From Candidatus Latescibacterota bacterium (lineage in GTDB: Bacteria > JAAXHH01 > JABIQT01), in the NCBI GenBank assembly GCA_018667995.1, contig JABIQT010001099.1:1-15840 (forward strand): a stretch of 15,840 nt of DNA. The letters are read 5' to 3'. Under the pieces are notes generated by a model. That model did no database searches. It was not told the origin of the DNA and worked only from the letters and a program-made list of their open reading frames with translations. The first letter of the stretch is position 1, and each line of letters opens with the position of its first letter. The position numbers were made by a program, and so were the translations under genes. Of the stretch, positions 1 through 7,322 are shown piece by piece.

Positions 1-45
1 ATCAATATAGATGTTGGATCTGTTCTTCGAGAATACAATCTGTAA
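1..45 (+). CDS. possible 3' end of an upstream gene (partial)
   Basis: Read from base 1, the frame gives 14 residues and then TAA at 43-45, ending in VLREYNL. The composition is protein-like and the gap to the next gene is short, so this may be the tail of an upstream member of the same operon. Fourteen residues are too few to assign a family, and the open frame could be chance. Confidence 0.3.
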   Translation: MNIDVGSVLREYNL

Positions 46-73
46 AATCGCCATATGACTTAGGAGGATGTGC

Positions 74-1084
74 ATGGCATTGATGACGCTGGAACCGGGT
101 ATCAAAGTGGCTGGCCAAATGTCTCCAGAACCCACGGAGGCGGATCTAAAGTTCGCCCAGCAGATGGGTATCGAGTATGTCTGTCTCTGGACGGATGGCG
201 CACACGCAAACTACGACTACTTCATGCGAACCCGGGAGATCTACGAGAACGCAGGGATAAAAATATACGGGTTTGGCAATGGCGATGTTCACAATCAGGA
301 CGGCATTGTACTCAACCTTGCGAACCGAAATGAAAAAGTGGCCCAATATACACGATACATTCGTGACTTGGGTAAAGCGGGGATTCCGTACACAACATAT
401 GCTCACATGGGGAACGGCATCTGGAGCACAGATCGTGAAGCAACGCGAGGGGGTGCCAGCGCCCGTGGGTTTGACCTGTCAAATGCTACCGAGGGACACT
501 GGGGAAACAGGACCTTTCAGATGCCTCTGTCACACGGCCGCTCTTTCTCAGAGAAAGAAATCTGGGACAACTTCAGCTCCTTCATTAAAGAGGTAGCTCC
601 CGCAGCGGAAGATGCTGGAGTTCGCATCGGAATCCATCCCGATGATCCACCACAGCCTGAATTGGCTGGAATCCCTCGATGTATCTTTAGTAGTTTTGAA
701 GGGTACTCCCGCGCTATGGATATAGCCGATAGCCCCAACGTGGGTATATGCTTCTGTATCGGTTGCTGGCTGGAGGGGGGCTCGTTAATGGGGAAGGGCG
801 TCGAGGAATCTCTACGTTATTTCGGTGAGCAGGGCAAATTGTTCAAGATTCACTATAGGAATGTGGATAAGCCACTTCCCCATTTCGTGGAGACCTTTAT
901 CGATAACGGATATTTCGACATGTATCAGGCGACTCGGGTGCTCGAGGAGGTCCGTTTTGATGGTGTGATGATTCCTGATCACATCCCTACAATGGCAGAG
1001 GACGGTCGAATTGCTACCGCCTATTCCATCGCCTATATGAAGGCCCACGTGGATCGTGCCGTGGCGGAGGTGGCTGCTGCATGA
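74..1084 (+). CDS. UxuA-like sugar-acid dehydratase (mannonate dehydratase family TIM barrel)
   Basis: This 336-residue protein belongs to the mannonate dehydratase (UxuA) branch of the xylose-isomerase-like TIM barrels. These enzymes dehydrate a hexonate to a 2-keto-3-deoxy acid using a divalent metal in the cytosol. Family landmarks are visible: HPDDPP with His188, a Cys-rich GICFCIGC strand with Cys228 just before it ends, IHYRNV with His260, and the C-terminal PDH at 301-303. These match the usual His/Cys/His/Asp-His metal site. The start at 74 is chosen because AGGAGG at 62-67 is six bases upstream; the ATG at 68 abuts that site and cannot use it. It is shorter than E. coli UxuA (about 394 residues), so the true substrate may be another sugar acid. 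Its stop overlaps the next ATG (ATGA), showing translational coupling. Confidence 0.85.
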   Translation: MALMTLEPGIKVAGQMSPEPTEADLKFAQQMGIEYVCLWTDGAHANYDYFMRTREIYENAGIKIYGFGNGDVHNQDGIVLNLANRNEKVAQYTRYIRDLGKAGIPYTTYAHMGNGIWSTDREATRGGASARGFDLSNATEGHWGNRTFQMPLSHGRSFSEKEIWDNFSSFIKEVAPAAEDAGVRIGIHPDDPPQPELAGIPRCIFSSFEGYSRAMDIADSPNVGICFCIGCWLEGGSLMGKGVEESLRYFGEQGKLFKIHYRNVDKPLPHFVETFIDNGYFDMYQATRVLEEVRFDGVMIPDHIPTMAEDGRIATAYSIAYMKAHVDRAVAEVAAA

Positions 1085-1926
1085 AAATAGCCTACGGAAC
1101 ATATGCTATGCCCGAAACGCCATTGGAAGAAGTCATATCCTTACTCAGTAGTATTGGTTATGACGGCATTGAGGTGTGCATCAGTCCCCGTCATGTAGGA
1201 TCTATGCCAGCGGATGTGGATGCGTCCCGCCGCCGCAATCTACGTGCGCTTCTGGAAGGTCACGATCTTGGCATTCCAGCTCTATTCATGACCGGGCATA
1301 TGCTGAACGAAGATGATTCGGAGCATCAGTCCAACCTCGAACATACCAGACGTACGGTACAGTTCGCCCGCGATCTGGGTATGCAGGAAAACCCGGTCTT
1401 GTCTATGGGGATTGGTGGAAAGACTGATCGGTGGTTAGACGTGAGAGATCTGGCCGTCTCTCGATTCGCAGATTTTGCCGAGTTGGGGAAGGCCGAAGGG
1501 TTTATTATGGCCGGGGAGGCCCACTGCGGCGCGGCGGTGGACCGTTCCGAGCGTGCACTTTGGTTGGTCGACTCGGTCAACAGTCCGCACGCTCGGTTGC
1601 ATTTTGACATCGTTCATTTTTACCTCTCTGGGGAGAAGGAAGATGAGGCTGTTCATCGCCTCCTCCCCATAACGGCCCATACGCATATTACAGATGCCCG
1701 GAAGCACCCGGACAGATCGTTCGACCTGTTACTTCTGGGTGATGGAGACCTTGACGCTACGGCCTATGTCGCCGCTATGAATGAGGGTGGATGGAACAGC
1801 TACATTACGCTTGAAGTAAGCGCGCGGGTGTGGGGGCGTGACGACTATGACCCCGTGTCGGCCGCTCAGTACTCCTATGAATCGCTCAGTAGTGCATTTA
1901 CTGCTGCGGCAGTGCCAAGAGGTTGA
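1081..1926 (+). CDS. sugar phosphate isomerase/epimerase-like TIM barrel (AP endonuclease 2 family)
   Basis: This 281-residue cytosolic TIM-barrel protein is of the AP_endonuc_2 (IolE/IolI/epimerase) type, which isomerises, epimerises or dehydrates sugars or inositol derivatives at a metal site. The start MKIAYGTYAMPETPLEEVI and the strand at 23-33 (IGYDGIEV) are typical of the fold. The expected metal ligands appear in order: Glu146 in GEAH, Asp176 in HFDIVH, a His in AHTHITD (200-202), and Glu245 in TLEVS. The start ATG overlaps the stop of the preceding gene by four bases, so the two are probably co-translated. No regulatory element of its own is visible. The exact reaction cannot be read from sequence; a partner step to the upstream dehydratase is the simplest inference. 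Confidence 0.83.
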   Translation: MKIAYGTYAMPETPLEEVISLLSSIGYDGIEVCISPRHVGSMPADVDASRRRNLRALLEGHDLGIPALFMTGHMLNEDDSEHQSNLEHTRRTVQFARDLGMQENPVLSMGIGGKTDRWLDVRDLAVSRFADFAELGKAEGFIMAGEAHCGAAVDRSERALWLVDSVNSPHARLHFDIVHFYLSGEKEDEAVHRLLPITAHTHITDARKHPDRSFDLLLLGDGDLDATAYVAAMNEGGWNSYITLEVSARVWGRDDYDPVSAAQYSYESLSSAFTAAAVPRG

Positions 1927-1958
1927 GCGAACAGACGTATCTCAAACTGGGGAATGGT

Positions 1959-2975
1959 ATGTTAAGAGCTGGGATTATTGGGTGCGGTGGAATCACGGAG
2001 AGGCGGCATGCACCGGTGCTTGCCGGACTGTCAAATCTGGTTTCATTGGTAGCACTATCGGATGTTTCTGAAGACAGACTGGATCTGATAGGCGATCAGT
2101 ATGGCGTTTCGAAGGATCATCGTTATGTGGACTATGAGAGCATGCTTAAGAAGGAGTCCCTCGATTTCGTGCATATCTGTACTCCGCACCACCTTCACCA
2201 ACCTCAAGCGGTGGCCGCTATGGAGGCGGGCACTGACGTCCTTCTGGAAAAACCCATAGCGACAGACCTCGATGAAGCAGATTGTATAATGTCCGCGGCA
2301 ACCAGGACAGGCAGGCGGTTGACCGTCAGCCATAACCAGCTGTTTAGGCCTCTCCATCAGGCGGTTCTTGCGTGCCTGTCGTCCGGGGAGATAGGACGTA
2401 CGTTTCTGGTCCGGAGTGAGGGGCTCAGCCCCAAGCACGTGGTCGGCCGTGGTAAGGACCAGAATTGGCGCACCTCCCCCACAGCTGGTGGTGGTGGCCC
2501 CCTTATAGATAACGGGTATCACCAGATCTATTCTGCTGTCGACTTTCTGAAATCGCCCGCGAAACGCGTATTTGCTCGCGTAGGCAGATATGTACAGGAA
2601 ATCGATGTGGAGGACACGGCGCTGCTGCTTATTGAGCATGAAAATGATGCCACGACCTCCGTGCAAGTTGGATGGAGCGCTCATGCTGGTGGTGTCAGGG
2701 TTGAGGAGATTTACGGGACCGAAGGGCAAATTCGGATTGGAGGAGACGCGCCGGTATCGGTGTGGCGGAAGCACACCGGGGAGTGGGAAGCGCTGAGCAT
2801 AGAAGAGGAAGGTCATGACGAAGTGGGTTTTCCATCGCTGGCGCGGGCGTTTGTGAATGCGATATCCGGCAAGGAAGAGGTACCTGTCAGTGCGGGGGAC
2901 GCACGACATGTGCTGAGCATCATTCGCTCCGCATATGAGTCTGGTCGGACCGGACAACCCGTGGACGTGTTGTAG
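1959..2975 (+). CDS. Gfo/Idh/MocA family NAD(P)-dependent oxidoreductase
   Basis: This 338-residue oxidoreductase has an N-terminal Rossmann domain (GIIGCGGI at 5-12) and the C-terminal alpha/beta domain of the Gfo/Idh/MocA family. The signature Glu-Lys-Pro is at 97-99, with the catalytic lysine, and a GGGGPLIDNGYH block at 177-188 carries the Asp184/His188 pair normally near the substrate. Family members oxidise or reduce a ring or chain hydroxyl of sugars, sugar acids or inositols with NAD(P). The ATG at 1959 is preferred: GGGGA lies five bases before it and the Rossmann strand begins directly after it. A TTG at 1923 overlapping the previous stop would add 12 residues of no recognisable value. 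It sits three bases upstream of the DUF6807 gene, so it belongs to the same operon. It is clearly different from the two tandem paralogues further on. Confidence 0.9.
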   Translation: MLRAGIIGCGGITERRHAPVLAGLSNLVSLVALSDVSEDRLDLIGDQYGVSKDHRYVDYESMLKKESLDFVHICTPHHLHQPQAVAAMEAGTDVLLEKPIATDLDEADCIMSAATRTGRRLTVSHNQLFRPLHQAVLACLSSGEIGRTFLVRSEGLSPKHVVGRGKDQNWRTSPTAGGGGPLIDNGYHQIYSAVDFLKSPAKRVFARVGRYVQEIDVEDTALLLIEHENDATTSVQVGWSAHAGGVRVEEIYGTEGQIRIGGDAPVSVWRKHTGEWEALSIEEEGHDEVGFPSLARAFVNAISGKEEVPVSAGDARHVLSIIRSAYESGRTGQPVDVL

Positions 2976-2978
2976 ATC

Positions 2979-3899
2979 ATGTCGGACTTCAGCGTTCAGG
3001 CCGATAAGGTCGAGCTTCCGAGAGGAGCGAGTGCCGCGTCGCTCCGTCAGAATGTCAGATGGCGCGGACGCACGGTTCTTTCACTGACCCAGGGCCAGTA
3101 TCGTGCCTATTTACATCCCGTCTATACCCCAAAGGGAATTCCAGTCACGACAGAGTCTCCACCAGACCATCCACACCACAACGGAATCTGGCTTGCCGCC
3201 GATCGCGTCAATTGTGCACTGCCATTTTCCGTTGACGACTTCGAATACGCCACGTATAACTTTTACGTCAATGAGACATTCCAGGGACGATCGCCGGGAC
3301 GGATTCTCTCGAAGGGCATCAAGCAGGAAGTCGTAACCGGCGCTCATCTGCGACTCGTGCAGGATCTCGTCTGGGTGGGGCCACCCGAATGGGGCACCAC
3401 TGATGGCCGAACGGTCCTTCGCGAGACACGCACGCTGGATATTTTACCTGGCGAAAATGCCAATGTCTTCGATCTGCGGTCCCGGCTTACGGCTACAGAA
3501 TGGGATATCACTTTGGGCCCAACTCGCCATGCCTATTTTGGCGTCCGTACAGCAGAGCCTTTACAGGGGGGCCAGGGAGGCGAATTCTCTGACGCCCATG
3601 GACGTACAGGATCAGCAGACATTACGGGCTCTCTGGCACCGTGGATTGACTGCTCAGGTTGGGTGACTCGGGATCATTTCGCGGGTATAGCCATATTTCG
3701 GCCGCCTTCTGAAGCGCCTTACCCCTGGCAGGTGGCTGATTACGGAACCATCACCATCAATCCCCTGCGAGAGCAACACCGGAAATTGCGGGCCGGCGAG
3801 AGTTGCGAGTACACAATCAGGATTGTGGTGCATGACGGGGACGTACACTCAGCAAAGATCGGTGAGCGATACGAGTCCTATTGTCAGCACACCGAATAG
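2979..3899 (+). CDS. DUF6807 (PmoA-like annotation) family protein
   Basis: This 306-residue beta-rich protein matches the DUF6807 family, often labelled PmoA in databases although it is unrelated to particulate methane monooxygenase. Characteristic blocks are YLHPVYTPKG at 44-53 and DHPHHNGIW at 63-71, a His-rich motif that could bind metal, then RETRTLDI at 148-155 and a His-containing strand GPTRHAYFGVR at 180-190. The function of the family is not established; members usually sit beside Gfo/Idh/MocA genes in carbohydrate-degradation loci, as here, where the oxidoreductase ends three bases before it. There is no signal peptide or membrane segment, so it should be cytosolic. No clear ribosome binding site precedes the ATG, consistent with translational coupling to the upstream gene. 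Family assignment is fairly firm; any reaction is unknown. Confidence 0.75.
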   Translation: MSDFSVQADKVELPRGASAASLRQNVRWRGRTVLSLTQGQYRAYLHPVYTPKGIPVTTESPPDHPHHNGIWLAADRVNCALPFSVDDFEYATYNFYVNETFQGRSPGRILSKGIKQEVVTGAHLRLVQDLVWVGPPEWGTTDGRTVLRETRTLDILPGENANVFDLRSRLTATEWDITLGPTRHAYFGVRTAEPLQGGQGGEFSDAHGRTGSADITGSLAPWIDCSGWVTRDHFAGIAIFRPPSEAPYPWQVADYGTITINPLREQHRKLRAGESCEYTIRIVVHDGDVHSAKIGERYESYCQHTE

Positions 3900-3928
3900 T
3901 TCATTGAAACCTACAAGGAGCGGAAACT

Positions 3929-4705
3929 ATGAAGATCTTACGATACCGGGAGCATAACGAGATACACTATGGGGTTCTAGAAGATGACGGAACCATCAAC
4001 CAACTTGTTGGATCACCCTTCGAAGGGCTCGATACTGATGGGGTATTCACAAATATCAACAAGGTAACGGTACTGGCACCGGTTCCGCAGCCACGTCTTA
4101 TCGGTGTGGGGCTCAACTACGCCGCTCACGCCGCGGAAGGTGGCAAAGAGCCGCCGCCGATACCCATGCTGTTTATGCTGCCATGGACGGCAGTAATTGG
4201 ACAGGGCGACCAGGTCGTCTATCCTGTGCAGGGCCAGAACATAGAGTATGAGGGTGAACTTGTAGTTGTAATCGGTAAAGAGACCAAAGATGTCTCCGAG
4301 GCGGACGCGCTCGACCACGTGCTCGGATATACCTGCGGCAACGATATCAGCGAGCGTGTGATTCAACGACAGGAGATGAGCCAGGGCTGCATGCTCATGG
4401 GAAAGGGATTTGATACATTCAAACCCATGGGACCCTATATTGCTACAGATCTTGATCCGACCGATCTCGAATTAACCACCAGACTCAATGGAGAGATTCG
4501 ACAGCACACAAGCACATCTGATCTGATCTTTCCGGTAGCCAAGTTAATTGAATACATCTCCGACGCCATTACATTACTACCGGGCGACGTAATCTATACA
4601 GGTACGCCCGCTGGTGTAGGCCCTGTAGAACCGGGAGACAGTGTCGAGGTGGAAATTGGCGGCATCGGTATTCTCAAGAACACCATTGTGGCAGAAGAGG
4701 CATAG
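3929..4705 (+). CDS. fumarylacetoacetate hydrolase family protein
   Basis: This 258-residue enzyme of the FAH superfamily cleaves C-C bonds next to 1,3-diketones or decarboxylates oxaloacetate-like acids, using Mg or Mn. Visible motifs: GLNYAAHAAE at 61-70, the metal-binding EYEGEL with Glu108 and Glu110, GNDISER with Asp139, GKGFDTFKPMGP at 158-169, LNGEIRQ at 186-192, and the C-terminal PGDVIYTGTPAGVG block at 218-231. Length is typical of the short FAHD/2-hydroxyhepta-dienedioate group. AAGGAG at 3915-3920 lies eight bases before the ATG, one of the best ribosome sites here, suggesting independent strong initiation inside the operon. In sugar-acid pathways such as non-phosphorylated rhamnose breakdown, FAH members hydrolyse 2,4-diketo-3-deoxy acids. 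With a UxuA-like dehydratase and a dehydrogenase upstream, that role is a reasonable inference. Confidence 0.88.
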   Translation: MKILRYREHNEIHYGVLEDDGTINQLVGSPFEGLDTDGVFTNINKVTVLAPVPQPRLIGVGLNYAAHAAEGGKEPPPIPMLFMLPWTAVIGQGDQVVYPVQGQNIEYEGELVVVIGKETKDVSEADALDHVLGYTCGNDISERVIQRQEMSQGCMLMGKGFDTFKPMGPYIATDLDPTDLELTTRLNGEIRQHTSTSDLIFPVAKLIEYISDAITLLPGDVIYTGTPAGVGPVEPGDSVEVEIGGIGILKNTIVAEEA

Positions 4706-4709
4706 GGCT

Positions 4710-5498
4710 ATGCTCTCCGCGGATCAAGTGGCACACTATCAGAGTAATGGATACGTGAAAGTTGAAGGCCTGTTGTCGCCTTCTGAAGTCGATGAACTCA
4801 ATGGTGAAATGAATTGGCTGATCGATGAGTGGTGGGGCGAGGATAGTATTGGCTGGCGGGGACCGTGGCGGGAGGCCTATCTGTCGGAAGACGAACAGTA
4901 CGCTACCAAAGCTGTTTTCATCTCCAGCCCCCACATGTACTCTTCGGCTTGGAGCCGCATCATATTTCATGGGGAGCTGGTGTCGTCTCTTCAGTCGCTG
5001 ATAGGCCAGGATGTGCAATGGCATCATACCGTTCTACATGCGAAACCGCCGGAAATCGGCACACCGTTTCCCATGCATCAGGACTATCCTTTTTATCCGC
5101 ATGACGGGCCGAATTTCGTGGATTGCCTGATCCATCTCGACCCCACGCCGCCTGAAAGTGGATGTCTGCAGGTTGTGCCCGGGAGTCATCGTGATGGTCC
5201 CCTGGAACACGTAACTGGCGAACACACCCGGCCGTATTTGCCGACCGACATGTATCACCCTGACAAGGTGGACACAGTTAGTGTATCGGCAAAGGCTGGT
5301 GATGTGATTTTCTTCAGTTACTACACCATCCATTGGTCCGATGTGAACCGTACGGATTCTTGGCGTAAGTCAGTTCGAATCGGCTACCACACACCAGATA
5401 CCCGCCCTATCGGGAAAGCTGCCGACGAACCAAATAACAACATCATGGTGGGCGGTACCAAACAACATCGCCAGGAGCCGAAGCTCACGTATCGGTAA
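4710..5498 (+). CDS. phytanoyl-CoA dioxygenase (PhyH) family Fe(II)/2-oxoglutarate enzyme
   Basis: This 262-residue member of the PhyH family couples oxidative decarboxylation of 2-oxoglutarate to hydroxylation of a small substrate. The N-terminus SADQVAHYQSNGYVKVEGLLS is the family's usual opening. The iron triad is present: His123 and Asp125 in MHQDYPFY, and distal His208 in YTIHWSD, followed by Arg219 and Arg223 as candidates for the 2-oxoglutarate carboxylate. The block DPTPPESGCLQVVPGSHRDG at 144-163 is also diagnostic. An upstream in-frame extension to 4641 lies inside the FAH gene and adds only non-conserved residues, so the ATG at 4710 is chosen, four bases after the FAH stop and nine after AGAGG. 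Bacterial homologues act on ectoine, phosphonates and many natural products, so the substrate is open. Confidence 0.87.
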   Translation: MLSADQVAHYQSNGYVKVEGLLSPSEVDELNGEMNWLIDEWWGEDSIGWRGPWREAYLSEDEQYATKAVFISSPHMYSSAWSRIIFHGELVSSLQSLIGQDVQWHHTVLHAKPPEIGTPFPMHQDYPFYPHDGPNFVDCLIHLDPTPPESGCLQVVPGSHRDGPLEHVTGEHTRPYLPTDMYHPDKVDTVSVSAKAGDVIFFSYYTIHWSDVNRTDSWRKSVRIGYHTPDTRPIGKAADEPNNNIMVGGTKQHRQEPKLTYR

Positions 5499-5506
5499 AA
5501 TACAGA

Positions 5507-6352
5507 ATGCCTGACCGCAAAGATCCTCTGAACAACTCCTTCGATTCCATGCGCCTCATACCTTCGGGCGGTGCCCTGGGTGCCGAGATATCAGGCATCG
5601 ATCTTTCGTTGCCGCTCTCAGACGATATCAAAGACGGCATCCGAAAGGCCCTGCTTGACCATTGTGTCCTCTTTTTCCGAGGACAGGAATTATCCGATGA
5701 GAATCAGGTCCAGTTCACATCCTACTTCGGAAAACCAGTTCAGCACGTGCGAAAACAGAGAGAGCGCCGCGTAAAAGAGATATTCATTATCTCAAATCTA
5801 ACCCAGAATGGTGAACCTATTGGTGCACTGGGCAATGACGAGATCTCTTTTCATTCGGATCTGTCTTATATGCCCAAACCTGGAACCATATCGGCACTCT
5901 ATGCCGTGGAGATACCTGAGGTAGGTGGGGCCACCCAGTGGTGCAACTGCCAGGCGGCATATGAGGCGCTTGCTCCGTCTATGAAGGGGCGACTTCAGGG
6001 ATTGCGAGCGGTACACAGGCACTATGTAGAGGAGCAGAATCCAACGTATCTGGTGGACCATCCTGTTGTCATAAGGCATCCCGAGTCCGGTAAGAAGTCT
6101 CTGTATGTGGGACCGCACTTGACCAAACACATTGTAGGTATGAGCCCGGAAGATAGCGAGGAACTGCTGGGTGAGCTCTTTGCACACCAGACCAAACCTG
6201 AATTTCTCTGGACACATCAGTGGCAAGTAGGGGATCTCGTTATGTGGGATAACCGCCCAACCATGCATCGGCGAGAACCGTTTCCGGCAACAGAGCGTCG
6301 CATTATGAAGCGTACCCAGGTGTTCAATGATGAAGTCCCCGTCGATGGATAG
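5507..6352 (+). CDS. TauD/TfdA family Fe(II)/2-oxoglutarate dioxygenase
   Basis: This 281-residue dioxygenase of the TauD/TfdA family follows the PhyH gene by eight bases. It shows the family's opening ALGAEISGIDLS at 23-34 and VLFFRGQ at 54-60. The iron ligands are His116 and Asp118 in SFHSDLSY and distal His254 in WDNRPTMHRR, with ERRIMKRT at 263-270 supplying the 2-oxoglutarate arginine. Relatives hydroxylate carbons next to sulfonate, aryloxy, sulfate or amine groups, causing the product to fall apart. No strong ribosome site precedes the ATG at 5507; an internal ATG at 5549, at the family's usual beginning, is an alternative. The 3' end overlaps the following kinase gene by eight bases. 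The pairing of two unlike 2-oxoglutarate oxygenases suggests two sequential oxidations, an inference only. Confidence 0.87.
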   Translation: MPDRKDPLNNSFDSMRLIPSGGALGAEISGIDLSLPLSDDIKDGIRKALLDHCVLFFRGQELSDENQVQFTSYFGKPVQHVRKQRERRVKEIFIISNLTQNGEPIGALGNDEISFHSDLSYMPKPGTISALYAVEIPEVGGATQWCNCQAAYEALAPSMKGRLQGLRAVHRHYVEEQNPTYLVDHPVVIRHPESGKKSLYVGPHLTKHIVGMSPEDSEELLGELFAHQTKPEFLWTHQWQVGDLVMWDNRPTMHRREPFPATERRIMKRTQVFNDEVPVDG

Positions 6353-7301
6353 TGTCCTCCAACTACTTTTGACATTTCTGGACGTCAATGCTCCGACATC
6401 TGACTGTGAATTTGAGAACTGGCGGATCATACCTGTGGCTCAGGGCCGAAACAACAGGTTATACCGTGCCGTCAGTGATATCCACGATATTGCGGTGAAA
6501 TTCATGATCCGGGATGACCGGGGACGCGCACGGCGGGAATACCTCGCCCTTCAAGCGCTGCGAAGCGCGAGTCTGGCCATCGCGCCCGTTCCACTACTCT
6601 ACCAACCGGACACTTTCGCACTACCAGTCGTGGTCCAAGAATGGTGTGAAGGGTTCGTCAGTTCCGGGCCACCTGAAGATGACAACGAGTGGCACCTTCT
6701 TGTAGAGCACTATGCAGCTATTCATTCCGTTACGGAGGCCAGTAGCTGCGAACTTCTGTCGGACGCCATAGCCAATAAGGGCACGCTGCCATCGGCGATG
6801 GCGTACATCGATGGACTCATTCCACCAATCCCCATGAGCGCCCGACCTGCAGATCTCGACAGACTTTTGTATCGCGTCAAAGAATCCGTTTTGCCCGGGT
6901 GGAACCCACCACCCCGTAGTTTGTGCCGCGTCGATCCCAATCCGCTAAATCTGATTCGACTTCCTGCCAAGTGGAAATCTGTGGATTGGGAGTACGCAGG
7001 ATGAGGCGATCCCGCAGCAGATTTGGCAGAAGTGATTGCATTTCCGGAGTTCATTGGGGTAACGGAGGATTCTTGGAATGGGTTTATCGAATCGTATGCC
7101 GAACGGGTACAGGATCGACAGATCGCTAGCCGCGTCCGAAGGTATCGTATACTTGTCACGATGCAGTGGGTGCTGCGGTTCGCGCGAATCGTCGCCAGGG
7201 CAGACCGCAAAGACCGTATGTGGGAGGAGCCGGAAGGTTGGCAAGATCTCATGGTCTCCCGCTACGCACATTACCTGCACGGCATTGAGCAACTGATCTG
7301 A
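6345..7301 (+). pseudogene. choline-kinase/APH-like phosphotransferase, interrupted by in-frame TGA
   Basis: The full frame encodes 318 residues around one internal stop, TGA at 7002-7004 (codon 220). Both halves are in the same frame: the first ends VDWEYAG and the second resumes GDPAADLAEV. Family members of the LicA/aminoglycoside-phosphotransferase type read DWEYAGWGDP here, so the stop replaces a tryptophan codon by one G-to-A change. The N-terminal part has a kinase-like Lys52 in AVKFM, catalytic-loop Asp197 and Asn202 in CRVDPNPLN, and metal-binding Asp214 in DWE. The loop histidine expected two residues before Asp197 is Arg195. The C-terminal helical part (221-318) would be lost without readthrough. 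A recent pseudogene, a sequencing error or readthrough are all possible. Start at 6345 overlaps the dioxygenase stop; 6327 is an alternative. It would phosphorylate a small hydroxylated or amino substrate. Confidence 0.8.
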
Positions 7302-7322
7302 TCGTCAATGGAAAGGCAATTC

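Noticed and set aside
42-48. TAAAAT as a -10 element for the first operon
   Set aside because: No acceptable -35 is spaced with it, and the flanking bases may be the end of an upstream gene.
2055-2957. 300-codon open frame on the minus strand
   Set aside because: It lies wholly opposite the well-supported Gfo/Idh gene, has no recognisable motif, and is explained by codon bias of the sense strand.
5798-6430. 210-codon open frame on the minus strand
   Set aside because: It is antisense to the TauD dioxygenase gene with an intact iron triad; the translation shows no domain.
7002-7040. Selenocysteine at the in-frame TGA
   Set aside because: The position aligns with Trp, not Cys, in the family, and no convincing bacterial SECIS stem-loop is visible just downstream.
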